Shown in pieces: positions 52,536-61,939 of a stretch of DNA of 64,000 nt. The stretch spans positions 1-64,000 of the forward strand of contig JAVDKK010000002.1 of NCBI GenBank assembly GCA_030849945.1, written 5' to 3'. The notes below the pieces were generated by a model. The model did not search any database. It was given only the letters and a program-made list of their open reading frames with translations, and had not been told where the DNA came from. The DNA is from Schauerella fraxinea (GTDB taxonomy: Bacteria > Pseudomonadota > Gammaproteobacteria > Burkholderiales > Burkholderiaceae_B). How positions within the stretch are numbered: position 1 is the first letter of the stretch; each line of letters starts with the position of its first letter. Made by a program: the position numbers and the translations under genes.

Positions 52536-54767
52536 ATGGATGAGTACGGACGTGAAAAACCCGATTGGTCGCGTTTTCGCGATTTTATTGAGGGGTTTTC
52601 CAAACTTGCCGATTTTAATAATTCAGAATCTGAACTATTAAATAATGGCGGTGCGCTTTTGCGGCAGCTCGTCGCATACGACGATTGGCTCGATCCGGCA
52701 TATGCTGCGCCCCATCCAGATCACTACACGCAATATCTGTTGTATGCCGATCCGGCAGGGCGATTCAGTGTGGTGAGCTTTGTGTGGGGTCCCGGTCAAG
52801 GCACACCGATCCATGACCATACGGTATGGGGATTGATCGGCATGCTGCGCGGCGCGGAACGGGCGCAATCGTTCACGCTGGAAAATGGGGTGCCGCGCGT
52901 GCACGGCGCCGAAAAAACGTTGCAGCCGGGCGATGTGGAAGCGGTGTCGCCATCGATCGGCGACGTTCACCAGGTGGCCAATACCTTCAGCGATCGGGTA
53001 TCGATCAGCATTCACGTTTACGGGGCCAATATCGGTGCCATCCGGCGCGCAGTGTATCTACCCGATGGCACGGTGAAGCCGTTCATCTCCGGGTATGCGG
53101 ATATCGGCTTGCCTAATATATGGCGTGTGCTGCCCGGCGATATTCCCGATCGAAGCGTGCAAGACGTGCGCGCGGCGTTGATGGCGCGGCGCGAAGTGGC
53201 GCTGCTCGACGTGCGCGAGGAGGCGCCGTTTGCCGAGGCGCATCCGTTATTCGCCGCCAATATGCCGTACAGCGTGATCGAAACGCATGCAGCGCGGCGC
53301 CTGCCGCGGCACGATGTGCCGATCGTGGTCTACGACGACGGTGAAGGCCTTGCACGGCGGGCCGCGCAACGGCTGCGTGCACTGGGTTATGTCGACGTGT
53401 GCCTGCTGGCGGGCGGATTGGCCGGCTGGCGGCGCGCGGGAGGCGAGCTGTTTCGTGACGTCAACGTGCCGAGCAAGTCGTTCGGTGAATTAGTGGAGTC
53501 GCAGCGCCATACGCCGTCGCTCTCTGCGGAGGCGGTGCAGGCCTTGATCGATGCACGCGCCGACGTGGTGGTGCTGGATGCCCGCCGTTTCGACGAATAC
53601 AACACGATGAGCATTCCCGGCGGGATCAGCGTGCCGGGGGCGGAGCTTGCCTTGCGAATCAAGGATCTGGCGCCCGATCCCCGCACGCAGGTGATCGTTA
53701 ACTGCGCTGGCCGCACCCGCAGCATTATCGGCACGCAGTCGTTGGTGAATATAGGGATTCCGAATCCAGTGGCCGCTCTGCGCAACGGCACCATCGGTTG
53801 GACGTTGGCGGGTCAAACGCTCGAACGCGGCCAATCGCGCCGGCATGCAGGAAGCGTGGCCGACGCATGGCGCACTGATGCGCGAACGCGCGCACGGCGG
53901 CTGGCCGAACGCGCCGGCGTGGCCCGTGTATCGCTGGCGCAGGCGATCCAGCAGCCGGCCGATCGCACCTGCTATTGGCTGGATGTGCGTACGCCCGAGG
54001 AATACGCGCGCAGCCACTTGCCTGGATTTGCCAGTGCGCCCGGCGGTCAACTCGTGCAGGAGACGGATCATGTGGCAGCGGTGCGCGGGGCGCGTATCGT
54101 GCTGGTCGATGACGATGGCGTTCGGGCAAACATGACGGCGTCGTGGCTGGCCCAGATGGGGTGGGACGTGCACGTGGTGGACGATGCGCCGCCGGTGACC
54201 GAATGGCCGGCCGCCGAACCTGCGGCGGCGGGATTGTGCGCCGTGGACGTGCCGGAAGATCGATGGGTCGATGGCGCTGCACTGGCAGGGTGGCTGGACG
54301 ATCCCACAATGGCACCAGCATTGCGGATCGTGGATATGGGCGCGAGTGCGGACTATCGCAAACAGCATGTGCCCGGTGCGTCGCATGTTCGCCGCGCCGA
54401 TGCGCAAGCGTTGGCGAAGGTGTTGGCGTCCACACCTGAGATCACGCGCGTGGTGCTGACCTCCCCGGATGGCGCCTTGGCGGCGCATGGGTGGTCGGAC
54501 GTGGCCGAGATGCTGCGGGTGTGGGGGATCGCGGCCACGGTTTACGTGCTGCGTGACGGCTCGCAAGGATGGACGGCAGCGGGCGAACGCCTGACGGCGG
54601 AAGCGCCGGATTGGGTGGTCGAGCCAACCGACCGTTATCGGCGTCCCTACGAGGGCACGGATAATCCGGTTGCGGCGATGCAGGGCTATCTGGACTGGGA
54701 GTATGGTCTGGTCGATCAGTTGGCGCGCGACGGTACCCACGGCTTCACGGTGCTGGCGGCAGAATGA
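52536..54767 (+). CDS. Cysteine dioxygenase fused to four rhodanese domains
   Basis: 743 aa in one unbroken frame. Residues about 1-195 are a cysteine-dioxygenase-type cupin with iron ligands His93, His95 (PIHDHTVWG) and His145 (GDVHQVAN). Four rhodanese-like modules follow (about 203-312, 325-425, 460-555, 583-690). Only the second has a catalytic Cys (Cys390 in VNCAGRTRS); the others have Asp- or Ser-Pro-containing loops (VYDDGEG, VDDDGVR, TSPDGAL). In Burkholderiales relatives I know these as two neighbouring genes, so this is a fusion. It would oxidise a thiol such as cysteine and handle sulfane sulfur. A strong hairpin follows. Confidence 0.9.
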   Translation: MDEYGREKPDWSRFRDFIEGFSKLADFNNSESELLNNGGALLRQLVAYDDWLDPAYAAPHPDHYTQYLLYADPAGRFSVVSFVWGPGQGTPIHDHTVWGLIGMLRGAERAQSFTLENGVPRVHGAEKTLQPGDVEAVSPSIGDVHQVANTFSDRVSISIHVYGANIGAIRRAVYLPDGTVKPFISGYADIGLPNIWRVLPGDIPDRSVQDVRAALMARREVALLDVREEAPFAEAHPLFAANMPYSVIETHAARRLPRHDVPIVVYDDGEGLARRAAQRLRALGYVDVCLLAGGLAGWRRAGGELFRDVNVPSKSFGELVESQRHTPSLSAEAVQALIDARADVVVLDARRFDEYNTMSIPGGISVPGAELALRIKDLAPDPRTQVIVNCAGRTRSIIGTQSLVNIGIPNPVAALRNGTIGWTLAGQTLERGQSRRHAGSVADAWRTDARTRARRLAERAGVARVSLAQAIQQPADRTCYWLDVRTPEEYARSHLPGFASAPGGQLVQETDHVAAVRGARIVLVDDDGVRANMTASWLAQMGWDVHVVDDAPPVTEWPAAEPAAAGLCAVDVPEDRWVDGAALAGWLDDPTMAPALRIVDMGASADYRKQHVPGASHVRRADAQALAKVLASTPEITRVVLTSPDGALAAHGWSDVAEMLRVWGIAATVYVLRDGSQGWTAAGERLTAEAPDWVVEPTDRYRRPYEGTDNPVAAMQGYLDWEYGLVDQLARDGTHGFTVLAAE

Positions 54768-54803
54768 CAATGGGCCGGCTTGCGAGGCAAGCCGGCCCAT
54801 TGT
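54768..54803 (+). terminator. Long hairpin after dioxygenase-rhodanese gene
   Basis: CAATGGGCCGGCTTGC / GCAAGCCGGCCCATTG, 16-bp perfect stem with GAG loop directly at the stop codon. The T-run is weak, so it may also be an mRNA end stabiliser. Confidence 0.75.
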
Positions 54804-54812
54804 TCAAAACGT

Positions 54813-54831
54813 CCCCTTATTGAGTAAGGGG
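54813..54831 (-). terminator. Small terminator after DUF3309 gene
   Basis: CCCCTTA/TAAGGGG stem; on the minus strand it is followed by ACGTTTTG. It lies 18 bp past the DUF3309 stop. Confidence 0.5.
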
Positions 54832-54848
54832 CGTCTGACTGAGGAGCG

Positions 54849-55004
54849 TCAGATTCGTCCCATCAACAACAAGACGATAACGATGATGAGGACCAAGCCC
54901 AGACCGCCCGTGGGACCGTAGCCCCAGTTGCGGCTGTGGTTCCAGTTGGGCAGCGCGCCGACCAACAACAGAATCAATACGATCAGTAGAATGGTGCCTA
55001 GCAT
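54849..55004 (-). CDS. DUF3309 family small membrane protein
   Basis: 51 aa, found by reading the minus strand. MLGTILLIVLILLLVGALP is a membrane helix, then WNHSRNWGYGPTGG, then a second helix GLGLVLIIVIVLLLMGRI. This is the DUF3309 pattern common in proteobacteria. GAGGAG precedes the ATG at a good distance. Function is unknown; members often occur near stress genes. Confidence 0.88.
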   Translation of the reverse strand: MLGTILLIVLILLLVGALPNWNHSRNWGYGPTGGLGLVLIIVIVLLLMGRI

Positions 55005-55322
55005 GTGATTACTCCTCTTTCCGGCTGTGCTGCCCCATGCAGCGTTTTAAGTGCCGCGCCTAGTGAAGGCGTTTGTACAATTCACAGCAAGTAGTGGGCC
55101 TGACACAGCGTTGCGGTCGCGCAGTCGGCTCGCAAGCCGCGCCATTGTTGGATCTAGCCTATCTGCAACGGCCTGTTTTGCGCTCGCTTACGTTTACTTA
55201 TCATTGCGCTGTCGCTTTCCCGTATCCAAGATGGATCGGAAGGGGTATTATGGCGTGCGTCTGCATTGAATTCGGTCTCATTCGACCCGAAGCTGACGTG
55301 TTCTTAATTTAGGAAAGACAGC
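55005..55322 (+). other. Upstream region of cold-shock gene
   Basis: 318 bp without a recognisable gene. TATTAT at 55246-55251 may be the -10 of the cold-shock gene, which would give a 5' leader of about 65 nt; the -35 is poor. Confidence 0.45.
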
Positions 55323-55526
55323 ATGGAAACCGGTATTGTTAAGTGGTTCAACTCGGAAAAGGGCTTTGGTTTCATTACCCCCGACGCCGGTGGCAAAGAC
55401 CTTTTCGCCCACTTCTCTGAAATTCAGGGCAATGGCTTCAAGACGCTTGAAGAAAACCAAAAAGTAAGCTACGTGTCCGGCCAAGGCCAAAAGGGCCCGC
55501 AAGCCACGAAGATTCAGGTCCTGTAA
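55323..55526 (+). CDS. Cold-shock domain protein (CspA family)
   Basis: 67 aa. RNP1 KGFGFITP and RNP2-like LFAHFSEI are intact, with the start METGIVKWFNSEKG. It is a single OB-fold RNA chaperone. AGGAAAGA precedes the ATG, and an intrinsic terminator follows. Confidence 0.97.
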   Translation: METGIVKWFNSEKGFGFITPDAGGKDLFAHFSEIQGNGFKTLEENQKVSYVSGQGQKGPQATKIQVL

Positions 55527-55542
55527 AGCCTGCAGAATTCAG

Positions 55543-55569
55543 AAAGCCCCGCATGCGGGGCTTTTTTTT
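55543..55569 (+). terminator. Intrinsic terminator after cold-shock gene
   Basis: AAAGCCCCGC / GCGGGGCTTT stem running into a T-rich tract of eight T. Confidence 0.93.
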
Positions 55570-55635
55570 CGTCTATCTTTTGTCTATTCGGGGGCGCATG
55601 TGGTGTGGCGTCCTCTCACCTCAAGGAGAAGGCCT

Positions 55636-56643
55636 GTGCAATATCGCTACGTTGGTGCCAGTGGGTTGAAGGTGTCGCCGTTGACGTTGGGAACGATGAT
55701 GTTTGGCGACGCTACCGACGAGGCGACCTCGCAAAACATCATTGCATCGGCACGTGCCTTGGGGGTCAATTCGATAGATACCGCCGACGTATACAACGGT
55801 GGCGAGTCGGAGCGGGTCGTGGGCCGGGCGCTGAAGCAAGATCGCGATTGGTGGGTGCTTGCGACCAAGCTGGCCAACCCGACGGGCGAAGGGCCCAATG
55901 GCGTGGGTATTTCGCGCAAGTGGATCAATCAGGCCGTCGAGGCGAGTTTGAAGCGGCTCGATACGCCGCATCTGGATATTCTGTACTTGCACAAGGAAGT
56001 GCCGGGGGCGCCCTTGGGCGAAGCCGTGCGGGCGATTGCCGACCTGATCCGTCAGGGCAAGATCCGTTATTTTGGCCTTTCCAACTTTCGCGGCTGGCGA
56101 ATCGCCGAAGTGTGCCGCCTGGCCGACGAAATGGGCATCGATCGCCCCGTGGCCAGCCAGCCCTTGTACAACGCGTTGACGCGCCAAGCTGAAAACGAGC
56201 AGTTGCCCGCTGCGGCGCACTACGGCATCGGGGTGTTTCCGTATAGTCCGTTGGCACGGGGTGTATTGACCGGCAAGTACGTGCCCAACGCCGAACCGCC
56301 TGAGGACTCTCGCGCTGCTCGCAAGGATAAGCGCCTGATGCAGACGGAGTTTCGTGCGGAATCGATCGAGATTGCGCAACGCATCAAAGCGCACGCTGAA
56401 ACGCGCGGCATGACGGCTGCTGACTTCGCGCTCGCCTGGGTGCTGGGCAACCCCATCGTCACATCGGCGATCGTGGGTCCGCGCACGCAGGCGCACTGGG
56501 ATGGTTATGCACGTGTGCTGGACTTCAACGTCACGGCCGAAGACGACGCGTTTGTCGATTCGCTGATCGCAGCCGGCCATCCCTCCACGCCGGGGTACAA
56601 CGACCCCGCTTATCCGATCGAAGGGCGCCCCGGGCGCAAGTAG
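55636..56643 (+). CDS. Aldo/keto reductase
   Basis: 335 aa from GTG 55636 after AAGGAGAAGG; the in-frame ATG at 55600 is less likely. Catalytic tetrad positions are visible: Asp and Tyr in DTADVYNGGESE, Lys in WVLATKLANP, His in ILYLHKE. NADPH-binding segment near the C-terminus (NPIVTSAIVGPRT). It resembles the YajO/Tas-like group with unknown carbonyl substrate. 12 bp before the channel gene. Confidence 0.93.
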   Translation: MQYRYVGASGLKVSPLTLGTMMFGDATDEATSQNIIASARALGVNSIDTADVYNGGESERVVGRALKQDRDWWVLATKLANPTGEGPNGVGISRKWINQAVEASLKRLDTPHLDILYLHKEVPGAPLGEAVRAIADLIRQGKIRYFGLSNFRGWRIAEVCRLADEMGIDRPVASQPLYNALTRQAENEQLPAAAHYGIGVFPYSPLARGVLTGKYVPNAEPPEDSRAARKDKRLMQTEFRAESIEIAQRIKAHAETRGMTAADFALAWVLGNPIVTSAIVGPRTQAHWDGYARVLDFNVTAEDDAFVDSLIAAGHPSTPGYNDPAYPIEGRPGRK

Positions 56644-56655
56644 CAGGAAACATCG

Positions 56656-59061
56656 ATGTCTGGTTGGCAAGACGTAAAACACCGTTTGGGCGCTGCGGTT
56701 GCAGTTGGCGCCTTGGGCCTCGCCTGCGCGCTTGTGGGCATGCAGGCAATGGCGGCCGAGCGCGAACCCGCGTCTGCGACACGGGCCGCGCCGGCAGACG
56801 CCCGCAATGCCGACCCGGCGGTGAAGCCGCCGACCAGTGACGATGCCGATCGCCGCAGCGGTGTGACCACGCCGCGCCGTGGCGATCCCGACGCACCCGC
56901 CGCCGAGGCGCCGGCCGAGTCTTCGACGCCAACCGGCGAAGCGGCCGCACCTGCCGAGACGCCGGCTGCGGCGCCGCCGGCCGCCGAAAGCCCGCTGGTG
57001 GAAAACGGGTTGCTCGACCAGGTGTTCAACGCGATCGAGCGCTGGTTTGCCAGCATGACGGAACAAGGCCGCGAGTCGCTGGCGGCACTGAGTCAGATCC
57101 GCAGTGCCGGCGTCTGGCATCAGTCGTTTTCGTTCGACGGGCAATCGCGTGCCGATGTGCTGCGCGATGTGGGGTCGTTTTTGTTGGTGGTGTTGGTCGC
57201 TGTGGTGTGCGAGGCCATCGGGCGCTTCGGCTTGCGGCGGCCTCGCAAGCTGATCGCCGATCATGCCGCACGCGTTGGGCACAGCCGCCTGGCGCTATTG
57301 CGGCGGGTGCCTTATGCCGTGGGCGATGCGCTGCTGGATGTACTCCCGATGCTGGCGCTGCTGGCCGCCAGCGGCTTGATGACCGCGTCGCTGTTTGGCG
57401 CCGGCACGTTGGGCCAACGTGTCGTGCTGCTGCTCGTTAACGCCTTCGTTTCCGTTCGCGTCGCGGTGGCTGTGTCGCGCCTGTTGATCTCCCCGCGTGG
57501 ACAAGGCTTGCGGCTCTTGCACATGACCGATGCCCGAGCGCGGTATCTGTTCCGCTGGGCGTACGCCATCTTCTTCATTTCGGCCTATGGCATGGCCGTG
57601 GCCGAGATTCTGGTCGCGGTGGGCGTGGATCCGATCTTTCGCACACTCCTTTTGAAGACGGCTTCGTTGATCGTACACATCATGTTGATCGTGATGATCG
57701 TGCAGACGCGGCACCGTGTGAAGGCGTTGATCCGGGGCACTCAGGCAGGGATCGCGCCCGTTCGGTTTGCCGGCTTGCGCGCGTTTGCGGCCGACGCCTG
57801 GACGGTGGCTGCGATCATCTTCATCGCGGCGATCTGGCTGGTATGGGCCCTGGGCGTGAACAACGGCTTTCAGCGGGTGCTGCACTTTTTCGCTGTGTCG
57901 GCCGCGGTGCTGATCGGTGCGCACATCGTGACGATCATCGTGACCGGTGCCATCGAAAATGGTTTTCAGCGCACGGCACCCGCCGCGGACGCCGACGGGA
58001 ACGCCGCTGTGCCGATGTCCAGCGCGGCGTTGCGTTATCGGCGCTGGTTGCGCGGCGCGGTGCATGCCACGATTGCCGTGCTGACTGTGCTGATCCTGCT
58101 GCAGTCCTGGGGCCTGGATGTGTGGCAGAACTTCGCCACCGGCACGATCGGACGACGCCTGGCGTCGGCCATGCTCACGATTGCGATTGCGGCGATTCTC
58201 GCCGTGGTGACGTGGGAGGCGATGGGGTGGGGCTTGCGTCGCCGCATCGAGCGGTGGACCGACGCGGGCGACATGATGCGTGTGGCGCGCCTGCGCACGC
58301 TGATCCCGATGATGCGCACGATCGTGTTCATCGTGATCGGCGTCATCGTGTTGCTGACGGCATTGAGCCAACTGGGCGTGAACACCGCGCCGCTTCTGGC
58401 CGGCGCCAGCATCATCGGCGTGGCGTTGGGTTTCGGTTCGCAAAAGCTGGTGCAGGATTTCATCACCGGCATTTTCCTCTTGATGGAAAACGCAATGCAG
58501 GTGGGCGATTCGGTCACCGTTGCCGGGGTGTCCGGTACGGTGGAGCACCTCTCGATTCGCACGGTGCGCTTGCGTGCCGGCGACGGTTCGCTGCACGTGG
58601 TGCCATTCAGTTCGGTCACCACCGTCAACAACACCAATCGCGGCATCGGCAATGCCGCCGTGCGAGTGAGTGTGGGCGCGGATGCCGATATTGCACAGGT
58701 CATCGATACCCTCAAGGCCATCGGTGCGCAGATGCGGGAAGAGGATGCGTACAGCACCCTGATCCTGGCCGATATCGATATCTGGGGCGTGGACCAGATC
58801 GATGGCGCGTCCGCCACGATCGCTGGCCAGATCCGCACGATCGATCGCGGACGTTGGCCGGTACAACGCGAGTTCAACCGACGGGTATGGCTGCGCTTTC
58901 GCGAGCTGGGGATTCCGTTGGCGAATCCGCGTGAGACGTGGGTGCGCGATGCGATCCAGCCTGAGGGGGCAGTCCAACCTGAGGCACCGGCTGCGTCTGA
59001 GTCGCCGACGGCGTCCGACGGTTCAGCGGGCGGGCCAACCCCAGGTGGTCGCGCAGGGTAG
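56656..59061 (+). CDS. MscS-family mechanosensitive channel, large type
   Basis: 801 aa. Signal peptide (about 1-33, ending AMAAE), Pro/Ala-rich periplasmic linker to about 115, several membrane helices (from about 170 to 570), the pore helix and beta domain GVALGFGSQKLVQDFITGIF...GDSVTVAGVSGTVEHLSIRT, and a Pro/Ser/Ala tail. It opens on osmotic downshift to release solutes. The last 188 bp overlap the convergent monooxygenase gene on the other strand. It may be co-transcribed with the aldo/keto reductase. Confidence 0.93.
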   Translation: MSGWQDVKHRLGAAVAVGALGLACALVGMQAMAAEREPASATRAAPADARNADPAVKPPTSDDADRRSGVTTPRRGDPDAPAAEAPAESSTPTGEAAAPAETPAAAPPAAESPLVENGLLDQVFNAIERWFASMTEQGRESLAALSQIRSAGVWHQSFSFDGQSRADVLRDVGSFLLVVLVAVVCEAIGRFGLRRPRKLIADHAARVGHSRLALLRRVPYAVGDALLDVLPMLALLAASGLMTASLFGAGTLGQRVVLLLVNAFVSVRVAVAVSRLLISPRGQGLRLLHMTDARARYLFRWAYAIFFISAYGMAVAEILVAVGVDPIFRTLLLKTASLIVHIMLIVMIVQTRHRVKALIRGTQAGIAPVRFAGLRAFAADAWTVAAIIFIAAIWLVWALGVNNGFQRVLHFFAVSAAVLIGAHIVTIIVTGAIENGFQRTAPAADADGNAAVPMSSAALRYRRWLRGAVHATIAVLTVLILLQSWGLDVWQNFATGTIGRRLASAMLTIAIAAILAVVTWEAMGWGLRRRIERWTDAGDMMRVARLRTLIPMMRTIVFIVIGVIVLLTALSQLGVNTAPLLAGASIIGVALGFGSQKLVQDFITGIFLLMENAMQVGDSVTVAGVSGTVEHLSIRTVRLRAGDGSLHVVPFSSVTTVNNTNRGIGNAAVRVSVGADADIAQVIDTLKAIGAQMREEDAYSTLILADIDIWGVDQIDGASATIAGQIRTIDRGRWPVQREFNRRVWLRFRELGIPLANPRETWVRDAIQPEGAVQPEAPAASESPTASDGSAGGPTPGGRAG

Positions 59062-60340
59062 TGCCCGTATAGTCGGTGCGGACCAGACCGCGGCGGCGCA
59101 ATTCGGGCAGCACGTGTTCGATGAAATCGGTCAACCCGCCCGGCAGCCACGGCGACATGATGTTGAAGCCGTCGGCCGCCTCGTTTTCGAACCAGTGCTG
59201 CAGTTGATCCGCGATGCTTTCTGCCGTGCCCACCACTTGCTGATGGCCGCGTGCACCCGCAATACGCAAATACAGCTGGCGGATGGTGAGACCATCGCGC
59301 CGCGCCAGATCCAGCAGCAGCCGCTGTCGGCTCTTGCCGCCGTTGGTTTCAGGTAGATCGGGAATCGGCCCGTCCACTGGGTAGGACGACAGGTCGACGC
59401 CGCCGATCATATTGCCTAGAAGCGCCAAGCCCACATCGGGATGAATAAGCGACTGCAAGGTCTCGAATTTTTCTTCGGCCTCGGCTTGCGTACGGCCGAC
59501 GACCGGAAAGATGCCCGGCATGATTTTGACGTCATCGGGCGCGCGGCCTTGCTGTGTGACTTGCGTTTTGATGGCGCGATAGAACGTTTGCGCCTCTTCG
59601 AAGGTTTGATGCGCGACGAAGATGACCTCAGCCGTGCGCGCCGCCAGCGCCTGGCCGGCCTCCGAGGCGCCGGCCTGCACCACCACGGGCCGACCTTGCG
59701 GCGAGCGGGCGACGTTGAGCGGGCCGCGTACCGTGAAATGGTCGCCGGCGTGATGCAATGGGCTGAGTTTGCTCGGATCGAAGTGAATGCCTTCGGCCTT
59801 GTCGGCAATTAGTGCGTCGTCTTGCCAGCTATCCCAGAGGCCGGTGACCACATCGTGAAACTCCTCCGCTCGGGCATAGCGATCGGCATGGGCCACGTGA
59901 CTGGATAAATTGAAATTCTGCGCTTCGCCTTCGCCGCTGGACGTCACGAGGTTCCAACCCGAGCGTCCGCCGCTGATGAGATCGAGTGAGGCAAATTTGC
60001 GGGCGATGTGATACGGCTCGTTATAGGTGGTGGAGGCAGTAGCGATCAGCCCGATCTTGCTTGTGACGGCGGCCAGCGCGGAGAGCAGCGTGAGCGGTTC
60101 GAAATGCGCCGCGCGCGCGGTGCGGTAGAGCGAGGTTTGGTGGGCATTGCGAATACCGACGGAGTCCGCGAGAAAGATGGCGTCGAATTTGGCGGCTTCG
60201 GCAAGGCGTGCGAGTTCGACGTAGTGCTGAAAGTTTTGCCCGGCATCGGCTTGCGCCTCGGGGTGGCGCCACGCGGCGATGTGATGGCCCGTTTGCATGA
60301 GAAACGCGCCGAGCTTGATCTGACGTGCGGTGCCGTTCAT
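58874..60340 (-). CDS. FMN-dependent monooxygenase, NtaA/SnaA/DszA family
   Basis: 488 aa. Luciferase-like barrel with KLGAFLMQTGHHIAAWRHPEA, FDAIFLADSVG, GGRSGWNLVTSS and HYGNPYHIARKF-like NEPYHIARKFASLDL. The family oxidises compounds such as nitrilotriacetate, dibenzothiophene sulfone and sulfonates with FMNH2 supplied by a reductase. Its start overlaps the ABC ATPase stop by ATGA. The last 60 or so residues are a Pro/Thr/Ser-rich tail beyond the usual fold, lying antisense to the channel gene. It probably breaks down the sulfur compound imported by the operon. Confidence 0.9.
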   Translation of the reverse strand: MNGTARQIKLGAFLMQTGHHIAAWRHPEAQADAGQNFQHYVELARLAEAAKFDAIFLADSVGIRNAHQTSLYRTARAAHFEPLTLLSALAAVTSKIGLIATASTTYNEPYHIARKFASLDLISGGRSGWNLVTSSGEGEAQNFNLSSHVAHADRYARAEEFHDVVTGLWDSWQDDALIADKAEGIHFDPSKLSPLHHAGDHFTVRGPLNVARSPQGRPVVVQAGASEAGQALAARTAEVIFVAHQTFEEAQTFYRAIKTQVTQQGRAPDDVKIMPGIFPVVGRTQAEAEEKFETLQSLIHPDVGLALLGNMIGGVDLSSYPVDGPIPDLPETNGGKSRQRLLLDLARRDGLTIRQLYLRIAGARGHQQVVGTAESIADQLQHWFENEAADGFNIMSPWLPGGLTDFIEHVLPELRRRGLVRTDYTGTTLRDHLGLARPLNRRTPSATQTQPVPQVGLPPQAGSHRAPTSHADSPTESPARESAAIPVG

Positions 60341-61149
60341 GCGGCCTCCTGAGGGGTAGGGTGGGCGGAATGCCGGGGAAGGGCAATGAAGTCGCTGAGC
60401 ACGTCGTCGCGCACGCGAAGGAAGGCGGGGTCGCTGCGGTCGCGCGGGTGGGGCAGATCGACCGCCACGGTGCGCCGGATGCGACCGGGATTGGGTGCCA
60501 TCACGATCACCTCGTCACCCAGATAGACGGCCTCTTCGACGTCGTGCGTGACCAGAATCATGGTGAGCCCCTCCTGCTGCCAGATGGTTTGCAGTTCGAT
60601 CTGCAAACGCGCGCGGGTGAGCGCGTCCAGTGCGCCGAACGGCTCGTCCAGCAACAGCACGCGCGGCCGATTCACCAGCCCGCGCGCAATGGCGACGCGT
60701 TGGGCCATGCCGCCTGAAATCTGATGGGGGTAAGCGGCCTCGAAACCTTCAAGTCCGACGAGCGCGACATGCTCGGCGACGCGCTGGGCGCGTTCGCGGG
60801 GCGTCGCATCGGCATTGCGCAAGCCGATGCCGATGTTCTGCGCCACGGTGAGCCAGGGAAACAACCTGTGATCCTGAAACACGATGCCGCGTTCGCTGCC
60901 GGTTTGGGTGATGCGCTTGTCGTCGAGGGTGATATCGCCCTCGTATTCCGGGTCGAGCCCCAGGATCAGGCGCAGTAGTGTCGACTTGCCGCAGCCGCTC
61001 GCCCCCACGATGCTGATGAAGCGGCCTGGCGCCGCATCCAGGTTGATGTCTTGCAGCACCTGCAACGCGCCGCCTGCCGCCTGCGTGTTGGGATAACGCT
61101 TGCCCACGTGGCGCAAACGCAATGTGCTGTTGTGGGAGGTATGAGTCAT
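60337..61149 (-). CDS. ABC transporter ATPase, sulfonate/nitrate/taurine type
   Basis: 270 aa from ATG 61149. Walker A GASGCGKSTLLR, signature ISGGMAQRVAIAR, Walker B VLLLDEPFGALD and switch His in LVTHDVEEAVYLGDEV. SsuB/TauB-like. It lies 13 nt after permease 2 and overlaps the monooxygenase start. Confidence 0.94.
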   Translation of the reverse strand: MTHTSHNSTLRLRHVGKRYPNTQAAGGALQVLQDINLDAAPGRFISIVGASGCGKSTLLRLILGLDPEYEGDITLDDKRITQTGSERGIVFQDHRLFPWLTVAQNIGIGLRNADATPRERAQRVAEHVALVGLEGFEAAYPHQISGGMAQRVAIARGLVNRPRVLLLDEPFGALDALTRARLQIELQTIWQQEGLTMILVTHDVEEAVYLGDEVIVMAPNPGRIRRTVAVDLPHPRDRSDPAFLRVRDDVLSDFIALPRHSAHPTPQEAA

Positions 61150-61162
61150 GTCAATTCCTTGA

Positions 61163-61939
61163 TCAAGCAAGACGCCCGCTCCAACGGGCGATGCGGGCTT
61201 CGACGAGACGCGCCGACGCATTCATGGCCCAACCGACAGTGCCGATCACCACCATGCCGAAGAGCACGAGATCCATCCGGAAATGCTCGCTGCCTTCGAT
61301 CAACAGATTGCCGATCCCCAGGCCGGAGACGAGCAGATACTCGGCGCCGATCGTGGCGAGCCACGAATAGATCAGCGCCAGATAGATGCCGGTGAAAATG
61401 GCCGGCACGGCCGCGGGCAACACCACTTCCGCAAAGGTTTGCCAGCGCGTGAAGCCGTAGACGCGCGCGACCTCCAGCAGGTGTGGGGGCGTGCGCGCGA
61501 TGCCGTCGCAGGTGTTGACGACCACCGGCACCAAAGCGGCCAGCGAGAGGAACACCACCTTCGCCACGTCGCCGAGCCCGAACCAGACCGAGATCAGTGG
61601 AATCCAGGCAAACAATGAAATCTGCTTGAAGGTGTTGAAACTCGGACCCACGATGCGGTTGAAACGCGGCCACGACCCGAGCAACGTGCCCAGCACCAAT
61701 CCGCCCACCGTGCCGATCGCGAAGCCGCTCAATTCGCGGGCGAGGCTGGCCGCGAGGGCACGCCATAGTTTGTCGGAGAAGATCTGCTCCCAGGCGGTGT
61801 CCAGCACTTTCGCGGGCGACACAAGCAGCGCGGAGTTCACCCATTGGCGGTCGGCCGCGATCCACCACAACGCCAGCGCCGCCAAAGGCAGCACTGCGCC
61901 GCGCCACCGGCCGCGCGTTTGGCGTGTGGGGCCGCTCAT
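61163..61939 (-). CDS. ABC transporter permease 2, SsuC-like
   Basis: 258 aa with six predicted helices. The coupling EAA-like motif is in EVARVYGFTRWQTFAEVVLPAAVPAIFTGI. It overlaps permease 1 by ATGA. It differs clearly from permease 1, so the transporter may be a heterodimer. Confidence 0.93.
   Translation of the reverse strand: MSGPTRQTRGRWRGAVLPLAALALWWIAADRQWVNSALLVSPAKVLDTAWEQIFSDKLWRALAASLARELSGFAIGTVGGLVLGTLLGSWPRFNRIVGPSFNTFKQISLFAWIPLISVWFGLGDVAKVVFLSLAALVPVVVNTCDGIARTPPHLLEVARVYGFTRWQTFAEVVLPAAVPAIFTGIYLALIYSWLATIGAEYLLVSGLGIGNLLIEGSEHFRMDLVLFGMVVIGTVGWAMNASARLVEARIARWSGRLA

Noticed and set aside
57295..58977. 560-codon minus-strand open frame
   Set aside because: Antisense of the MscS channel gene; no family resemblance.
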